The notes beneath the pieces are model-generated. The model did no database searches and was not told the origin of the DNA. It saw nothing but the letters and a program-made list of their open reading frames with translations. This document shows, piece after piece, positions 30,720 to 35,885 of a stretch of 35,885 nucleotides of DNA. The stretch is from NCBI GenBank assembly GCA_002352425.1, contig DEIK01000067.1, positions 1-35,885 of the forward strand. The letters run 5' to 3'. Source of the stretch: Rhodobacteraceae bacterium UBA2776. Its GTDB lineage: Bacteria > Pseudomonadota > Alphaproteobacteria > Rhodobacterales > Rhodobacteraceae. How positions within the stretch are numbered: the first letter of the stretch is position 1; every line of letters starts with the position of its first letter. Position numbers and translations under genes: made by a program.

Positions 30720-32111
30720 CTACCGCAACCTGAACCGGTTCCTTAACCCAAGGCCCAGAAAAAACAGCAATACAAACCCCAATACCGTCTGCGTCGCACT
30801 AAATAATTGCAAAACCCAATCCGACTTTTCATCTGCGAAATACCGACGGTAAAACCCAAAGAACGAAAACAAATTGGCAAAGCTCCAGCCCATTGCAGAC
30901 GGGATCGAATGATAATCAGGATACCATACCCCTTGCACCGCCTCCAGCTTGGCCAACACCCCAGACAGCCAGATCACAAATAACCACCACACAGGCTTTA
31001 AAACACTGTTACCATAATCCGAAGCGCCCTCAAACAGCATATAAATCCAGCGGTACTGCCAGCCTTCGGTCTCCCGCTTACAACGCATTTCTTGCCGATG
31101 AAAAAACTGCTCTTCATCAATCTGCAACGATTTGTTCATAAACAACCGCAACTGGTTATAGGCGCGTTTTTGCTCTGCGGCCTCCTTCTCATCTATGCCC
31201 TTTAACTGGGGCCAGTTGTCCGTATAGGTTTTCGGAGTTGGAAACACCGTATCATCATACAATTGCGTTGCGTGAAATTCAGGCACATACCTAAAAAATT
31301 GCGCATCATTAAATCGAGTCTTGAATTGAAATTTGGCAGCGTTGAAAGACACTTTTCCAAAAAACCTGACTGGGTGAGAAGCTTTTTCATATCCAACACC
31401 GCTATATTCATACCAATCAAATTGGGCTTCGCCCTCAAAAATTGCACCCGCAAAACCAACCCCAGAGCAAAACGTTGCGGATTGAAAGCACACATTTGAT
31501 TTGAAAATCGCAGAATCAAATAGTGCGACATCTTCAAAAAGTGCCGAACGAAAGTTGGAGGACAACCTAAATACGGCACCCCTGAAATCAGCGATACCTT
31601 TGAAAGTCGCCTCAATAAGGAACACGTTTCCCTTGAAAATAGCTGAATTAAATAGAATATTCCCTGCGAAATGGGCCTTGCTAAAGTCACATTCAATCCC
31701 AAACTCAAACTTCTCAAAACAGACAGGTCTGGAAAAGAAAGTTTTGGAAAAATCAGCTTTCCCCCGATGTACAGGCAACTCAGCAGTTTCGTCCCCAAGG
31801 CGGCCTCGTAGCAGATTTTTTATTTCAGCCACCTCATGTGAAGGACGCCCCCCACGAGACCAATTGATCCAAGCCTGTCTGTTTTTTGTGGCCAGTTCCT
31901 TGTCATGATACAACCATGTCGCCCCCTCGTCCTGTTCCCCATATATCGTCGCCAAAACATACCACGGATTCTTATTCGCCGCCGTCAGCCGCACCCCGTC
32001 ATTGCGGATCGCATCGCCATCCTCAAGCACCTCAACAATCTCATGCGCCGCTTTACTCGGGTCTTTCAGTTTCTCGCTCACCTTATCCCTCACCCTTTTC
32101 CTTTCAACCAT
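30720..32111 (-). CDS. Pentapeptide-repeat membrane protein
   Basis: The protein of about 463 residues has a charged N-terminal part, then some 20 degenerate pentapeptide repeats (A-x-F-x-x pattern) around residues 115-290, for example ADFRGAVF, SNFRSALFED and ALFDSAIFKS, which should form a right-handed quadrilateral helix. After a charged linker (KEAAEQKRAYNQLRLFMNKS) the C-terminus has two or three membrane helices (SVLKPVWWLFVIWLSGVLA and TQTVLGFVLLFFLGLGLRN). No pore signature or enzyme motif was seen. The base composition of the repeat region is visibly AT-richer than its neighbours, which suggests transfer. The start is uncertain: ATG 32111 is used, and ATG 32183 is an alternative. Confidence 0.75.
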   Translation of the reverse strand: MVERKRVRDKVSEKLKDPSKAAHEIVEVLEDGDAIRNDGVRLTAANKNPWYVLATIYGEQDEGATWLYHDKELATKNRQAWINWSRGGRPSHEVAEIKNLLRGRLGDETAELPVHRGKADFSKTFFSRPVCFEKFEFGIECDFSKAHFAGNILFNSAIFKGNVFLIEATFKGIADFRGAVFRLSSNFRSALFEDVALFDSAIFKSNVCFQSATFCSGVGFAGAIFEGEAQFDWYEYSGVGYEKASHPVRFFGKVSFNAAKFQFKTRFNDAQFFRYVPEFHATQLYDDTVFPTPKTYTDNWPQLKGIDEKEAAEQKRAYNQLRLFMNKSLQIDEEQFFHRQEMRCKRETEGWQYRWIYMLFEGASDYGNSVLKPVWWLFVIWLSGVLAKLEAVQGVWYPDYHSIPSAMGWSFANLFSFFGFYRRYFADEKSDWVLQLFSATQTVLGFVLLFFLGLGLRNRFRLR

Positions 32112-32249
32112 GATGCGGCAGCGCCAGCACCACCGCAACCCCAGCGTATGTATAAACCCATACGCAATCCATACGGTTTCCATATCGCCAAAATCCACTT
32201 TTTCTTGCGAACCACTCGCAATTACCGCCGCGCGCCCTATATACACTTC

Positions 32250-33047
32250 ATGAACAGACGCCAATTCACCACCCGCCTCGCCGCACTTTTCGCCGCCCCA
32301 GCCCTGCCCGCCAGCGCTGTGACGGCCGCCGCAACAGCCCCCGTTGCCGCCCCCGTCGTCATATCGACAGGGGCAACTTCTTGGGCCAATTATCTAATGG
32401 CGATGCACGACACCTGCACCCCAACTATGTTAAAATCCGTGCTGAATATTAACGCGGACTCCGCCAATGCCATTCACAGCCAAATGGTGAAAAAAGGTGT
32501 GATAACCGATGGGAATCGCGTCATTCGTGATGTAAAACGGCGCCTGAAATCACATCACGCGGCCCCAGACATGCCAGACACCCGCCCCGCCACGATTGAA
32601 GACTTGGACGCCCTAACCGACATCTGGCATGACGGCTGGCATGAGGCCCACGCCGATTATGTTCCCAATGAACTCATAGACTTACGCGACCGCGCCAGCC
32701 TACGGGCTCGTATGGAGAAGATGCTGGGTACCACCGATGTGGTTGGCCCAATCGGCGCCCCAATCGGATTTTGCACCGTGTTGGAGAACGAGATTTATCA
32801 ATTCTATGTTTCCCCCGCCGCCCGTGGCACCGGTGCTGCCAACGCATTGATCAAGGCTGGCGAAACACGTTTGGCGGCGGCTGGAATTGAGCTGGCGCAG
32901 CTTTCTGTAATCCCCGAAAACCCCCGCGCACAGGCCTTTTATCGCCGAAACGGCTGGGACGGAGATGTGGTCAAACACGTGCCGCTGCAAACCCTCAACG
33001 AGCCTTACCTGCTGCCCTGCCTGATCCTGACAAAACAACTAAAATAA
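32250..33047 (+). CDS. Tat-signal/GNAT chimeric protein
   Basis: The 265-residue ORF starts MNRRQFTTRLAALFAAPALP, a twin-arginine-like signal peptide, followed by a short helical domain (residues 40-95, WANYLMAMHDTCTPTMLKSV) of a type seen in small Rhodobacterales exported proteins. From about residue 108 it becomes a GNAT acetyltransferase: TRPATIEDLDALTDIWHDGW, FYVSPAARGTGAANALIKAG (acetyl-CoA site) and SVIPENPRAQAFYRRNGW. An exported acetyl-CoA-dependent enzyme makes little sense, so either the two parts were fused by deletion or translation also begins inside, for example at the Met near residue 108. It is divergent from the pentapeptide-repeat gene. Confidence 0.7.
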   Translation: MNRRQFTTRLAALFAAPALPASAVTAAATAPVAAPVVISTGATSWANYLMAMHDTCTPTMLKSVLNINADSANAIHSQMVKKGVITDGNRVIRDVKRRLKSHHAAPDMPDTRPATIEDLDALTDIWHDGWHEAHADYVPNELIDLRDRASLRARMEKMLGTTDVVGPIGAPIGFCTVLENEIYQFYVSPAARGTGAANALIKAGETRLAAAGIELAQLSVIPENPRAQAFYRRNGWDGDVVKHVPLQTLNEPYLLPCLILTKQLK

Positions 33048-33062
33048 GAATTTCATTGTCGG

Positions 33063-33077
33063 TTAATCCCCCGTTAA
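33063..33077. promoter_or_regulatory. CtrA-type binding site upstream of dprA
   Basis: TTAA-TCCCCCG-TTAA matches the full CtrA consensus TTAA-N7-TTAA. It is centred about 48 bases before the dprA start codon, where it would overlap the -35 region. CtrA controls competence genes, including dprA, in Rhodobacter capsulatus. Confidence 0.7.
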
Positions 33078-33117
33078 CCATCTTGGCCCCATATTGATTC
33101 TGCAAATAGACGGAGTC

Positions 33118-34263
33118 ATGATGCCTGAGGATTTATTCTCTTCTCACCCCACCCTCACCCCACCCGAGACGAATGAAGAACGGGTGTTGTGGCTTCGTCT
33201 GTTGCGCTCTCGCCGCGTTGGGGTTTCGACATTCTTTCGCCTGATGGGCGAACGCGGAAATGCCCGTGCCGCGCTTGAAGCACTGCCCGAAATTGCCCGT
33301 AATGCTTGTGTGCAAGATTATAGCATCTGTCCCGAGGGCGTGGCGCTTGCCGAGATCAAAGCAGCCAATGCCGCTGGCGCACGCATGATCTGCTATAATG
33401 ATGAAAATTACCCCACAGCATTGGCCGACATTCCAGACCCGCCCCCGATCCTTTGGGCCATCGGAGACATCACAATAATGTCGCGCCCGATGGTGGCCAT
33501 GGTGGGCGCGCGCAATGCGTCGTCCTTAGGCACCCGAATGGCGCGTAAACTGGCTGAGGAGTTAACCGAGGCCGGTTATGTCGTCGTGTCAGGGTTGGCG
33601 CGTGGCATCGACACAGCCGCCCATCTGGCCGCGCTGGAAAGCGGCACCATTGCGGTGCAGGCCGGCGGTGTCGATATTATCTACCCCAAAGAAAACGCCA
33701 AACTCACCGATGACATCGGAAAATCCGGTCTACGCTTGTCGGAAATCGCCATGGGCACCCAACCCCAAGCCCGCCATTTTCCACGCCGCAACCGGATCAT
33801 TTCGGGCCTTGCCAAGGCTGTGATCGTGGTCGAAGCCGCCGCACGTTCTGGTAGCCTGATCACCGCCAAGGATGCGCTGGATCAAGGGCGCGATGTGTTG
33901 GCGGTGCCAGGACATCCCTTTGATGCCCGTGCTTTTGGTTGCAACGCTTTGATCCGCGACGGGGCCACACTGGTCAGATCTGCCGCTGATGTAATTGATG
34001 CCATCGGGGTTGATCAGCCAGCTATGCAACCTGCTGATCAACCCACACCCGAGATAGCCAAACAGCCCGTCCGCAGTTTGCGTGATACCGCCAATCTGCA
34101 CAGTGAAATTCTGGGACGCCTTGGCCCCAGCCCCGTCGCAGAGGACCAGCTGATCCGCGATCTGGATATGCCCAGCCAGCAGATCACGCCCGAACTGCTG
34201 AATCTGGAACTGGACGGTAAAATCAAACGAGCCGCTGGCGGGCTTTTGTCGCTCGCCCATTAA
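33118..34263 (+). CDS. dprA: DNA processing protein DprA
   Basis: The 381-residue protein binds incoming single-stranded DNA and loads RecA during natural transformation. The N-terminal region is SAM-like (ERVLWLRLLRSRRVGVSTFF). The Rossmann core has MVAMVGARNASSLGTRMARK, VVSGLARGIDTAAHLAALES, AGGVDIIYPKENAKL, SEIAMGTQPQARHFPRRNRI and VVEAAARSGSLITAKDALDQ, then VLAVPGHPFDARAFGCNALI. A C-terminal winged-helix domain (DLDMPSQQITPELLNLELDG) is present as in full-length DprA. ATG 33118 and 33121 both follow GGAG, and either could be used. A CtrA site lies upstream and topA 87 bases downstream, the usual order in alphaproteobacteria. Confidence 0.94.
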   Translation: MMPEDLFSSHPTLTPPETNEERVLWLRLLRSRRVGVSTFFRLMGERGNARAALEALPEIARNACVQDYSICPEGVALAEIKAANAAGARMICYNDENYPTALADIPDPPPILWAIGDITIMSRPMVAMVGARNASSLGTRMARKLAEELTEAGYVVVSGLARGIDTAAHLAALESGTIAVQAGGVDIIYPKENAKLTDDIGKSGLRLSEIAMGTQPQARHFPRRNRIISGLAKAVIVVEAAARSGSLITAKDALDQGRDVLAVPGHPFDARAFGCNALIRDGATLVRSAADVIDAIGVDQPAMQPADQPTPEIAKQPVRSLRDTANLHSEILGRLGPSPVAEDQLIRDLDMPSQQITPELLNLELDGKIKRAAGGLLSLAH

Positions 34264-34350
34264 ACCTGTTCACTTTGACCCATTGACATTTCATCCGATC
34301 ACCTCTCTTTTGCGCCGCCATTAGTTACGTTTGCATTTGAAAGGAATTTC

Positions 34351-35885
34351 ATGCCTGTAGTTGTCGTCGAGTCCCCAGCCAAAGCCAAAACTATCAATAA
34401 ATATCTAGGGGATAACTATACCGTGTTGGCCTCTTATGGTCACGTCCGCGACCTGCCACCCAAAAACGGATCGGTCGACACGGATGACGATTTTGCCATG
34501 AAATGGGAGGTCGGTTATGATTCTCGCAAACACGTCAAAGCCATTGCTGATGCACTAAAAGACGACAACGAACTGATCCTCGCGACCGACCCCGACCGCG
34601 AAGGAGAGGCGATCAGTTGGCATTTGGAAGAGGCTCTACGCAAACGCAAGTCGATCAAAAAAGACACGCCCGTCAGCCGTGTGGTGTTCAACGCGATCAC
34701 CAAATCCGCCGTCACCGAGGCGATGAAAAACCCGCGCCAAGTCGACATGCCGTTGGTTGAGGCCTACCTTGCGCGACGCGCGCTGGACTATCTGGTGGGC
34801 TTCAACCTGTCGCCTGTGCTGTGGCGCAAACTGCCCGGCGCAAAATCGGCGGGCCGTGTGCAATCGGTTTGCCTGCGTTTGATCGTTGAGCGCGAGATGG
34901 AGATCGAGGCCTTTAACGCCCGTGAATACTGGAGCGTCAAAGCCGCGCTGACCACCCCGCGTGGCCAAAGTTTTGAGGCTCGCCTGACACATCTGGCCGG
35001 CAAGAAGCTGGACAAATTCGATCTGGAAAACTCCACTGCTGCTGAATTGGCCGTCCAAGCCGTCACCAGCCGCGATTTAACTGTGCAAAAAGTCGAGGCA
35101 AAACCAGCCAACCGCAATCCGTCGGCCCCTTTCATGACCTCGACCCTGCAACAAGAGGCCAGCCGCAAGTTCAGCTTTGGCGCCCGTCAAACCATGAGCA
35201 CCGCGCAACGTCTGTATGAGGCCGGATACATCACCTACATGCGGACCGATGGCATCGACATGGCCCCGGAAGCCGTCACCGCCGCACGTGCCGAAATTGA
35301 GAGCCGCTACGGTAAGGACTACGTGCCCAGCAGCCCACGGGTTTACAAAAACAAAGCCAAAAATGCCCAAGAAGCCCACGAATGTATCCGACCAACGGAT
35401 ATGTCAGTGGATGCGGCCAGCCTGTCGCGGTTAGAAGCGGACCAGCGCAAGCTGTATGACCTGATCTGGAAGCGGACCTTGGCCAGCCAAATGGAACAGG
35501 CCCGTATGGAACGCACCAGCGTAGATGTTGGCAGCGACGACGGGCAAGTTGTTATGCGTGCAACGGGTCAAGTCGTGTTGTTTGACGGCTTCATGAAGGT
35601 CTACGAAGAAGGCCGGGACGACAGTGTTGTTGATGATGACGACAAGCGTTTGCCACAAGTCGCCGAGGGCGACGCCGCGGGCAAAGACAGCGTCACACCA
35701 GAGCAGCATTTCACCCAACCACCGCCCCGTTTCACCGAGGCGACATTGGTGAAACGCATGGAAGAACTGGGCATTGGCCGCCCATCGACCTACGCCTCTG
35801 TTATCACCACCATCCAAGACCGTGAATACGTGCGCAAAGACAAAAACCGCCTGTTCCCCGAGGATAAGGGCCGCATGGTCACGAT
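34351..35885 (+). CDS. topA: DNA topoisomerase I (partial, runs off the window)
   Basis: The first 511 codons of topA are present. The enzyme relaxes negative supercoils by single-strand breakage. The Toprim domain carries VVVESPAKAKTINKYLG at the N-terminus and LATDPDREGEAISWHLEEAL. The catalytic tyrosine is Tyr296 in AGYITYMRTDG. The core also has GRVQSVCLRLIVEREMEIEA, APFMTSTLQQEASRKFSFGA, AQEAHECIRPTDMS and GIGRPSTYASVITTIQDREY. The ATG at 34351 follows AAAGGAA. The remaining C-terminal region, including any zinc ribbons, is beyond 35885. Confidence 0.95.
   Translation, partial: MPVVVVESPAKAKTINKYLGDNYTVLASYGHVRDLPPKNGSVDTDDDFAMKWEVGYDSRKHVKAIADALKDDNELILATDPDREGEAISWHLEEALRKRKSIKKDTPVSRVVFNAITKSAVTEAMKNPRQVDMPLVEAYLARRALDYLVGFNLSPVLWRKLPGAKSAGRVQSVCLRLIVEREMEIEAFNAREYWSVKAALTTPRGQSFEARLTHLAGKKLDKFDLENSTAAELAVQAVTSRDLTVQKVEAKPANRNPSAPFMTSTLQQEASRKFSFGARQTMSTAQRLYEAGYITYMRTDGIDMAPEAVTAARAEIESRYGKDYVPSSPRVYKNKAKNAQEAHECIRPTDMSVDAASLSRLEADQRKLYDLIWKRTLASQMEQARMERTSVDVGSDDGQVVMRATGQVVLFDGFMKVYEEGRDDSVVDDDDKRLPQVAEGDAAGKDSVTPEQHFTQPPPRFTEATLVKRMEELGIGRPSTYASVITTIQDREYVRKDKNRLFPEDKGRMVT

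Noticed and set aside
1..35885. CRISPR array, prophage structural genes, defence systems
   Set aside because: No regularly spaced repeats, phage structural genes or recognisable defence genes were seen anywhere in the window.

Overview
The window looks like chromosomal DNA from an alphaproteobacterium of the order Rhodobacterales (Roseobacter group). This rests on gene content and sequence style: a ctaC-ctaB-small protein-ctaG-ctaE-SURF1 cytochrome aa3 oxidase cluster, a PtsP with an N-terminal GAF domain, a DUF1178 protein, a TTGAT-N4-ATCAA FnrL-type box and a TTAA-N7-TTAA CtrA-type box in front of dprA. No species is named because nothing here is diagnostic at that level.

Layout. Positions 1-2705 are a tRNA-Cys gene followed by a decayed mobile element: a tyrosine recombinase that lacks its N-terminus and points at the tRNA, a ColE1-style mobilisation block (relaxase pseudogene, MobB-like gene nested inside it, short MobD-like ORF), and a frameshifted IS3-family orfA without orfB. 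Positions 2706-4160 hold a broken RidA-family gene and a DmpA-type P1 peptidase. Positions 4333-8509 are a four-gene surface-glycan block: NeuB-like nonulosonate synthase, sulfotransferase, NeuC-like UDP-GlcNAc 2-epimerase and a GT30 (Kdo transferase-like) glycosyltransferase. A threonine dehydratase carrying several deletions follows. Positions 9017-14825 are housekeeping genes on the plus strand: Nudix hydrolase, DUF1178, lysC, ptsP and an APC-like permease. Positions 14822-17385 (minus) hold a DMT transporter stub, mtnP, a DsbA-like isomerase and a flavin reductase. Positions 17520-19117 hold two translationally coupled GNAT genes (the second broken) and apt. A 567-base gap (19118-19684) contains a probable structured small RNA with its own promoter.

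Positions 19685-29073 hold a lipoprotein with a Cys-His-Asp pattern, then two minus-strand clusters: FAD oxidase/GNAT/M16 peptidase/threonine synthase, and SURF1 plus the ctaE-ctaG-small protein-ctaB-ctaC oxidase operon. The oxidase operon begins at a promoter overlapped by an FnrL box. Positions 29275-35885 contain tldD, an AT-richer pentapeptide-repeat membrane protein, a Tat-signal/GNAT chimera, dprA and the first part of topA.

How the genes work together. lysC and thrC belong to the aspartate amino-acid family. mtnP and apt together recycle adenine from methylthioadenosine. The cta genes encode subunits II and III of the terminal oxidase plus its heme-farnesylation and copper-insertion factors; SURF1 is a further assembly factor. 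neuB and neuC supply a nonulosonic acid that the sulfotransferase and GT30 enzyme may decorate or transfer. At least seven genes in 36 kb are truncated, frameshifted or internally deleted, concentrated near the tRNA-Cys island but also scattered elsewhere, so the genome appears to be decaying. The best candidates for something not yet described are the structured RNA at 19260-19353, the nonulosonate/sulfotransferase/GT30 cluster and the Cys-His-Asp lipoprotein.
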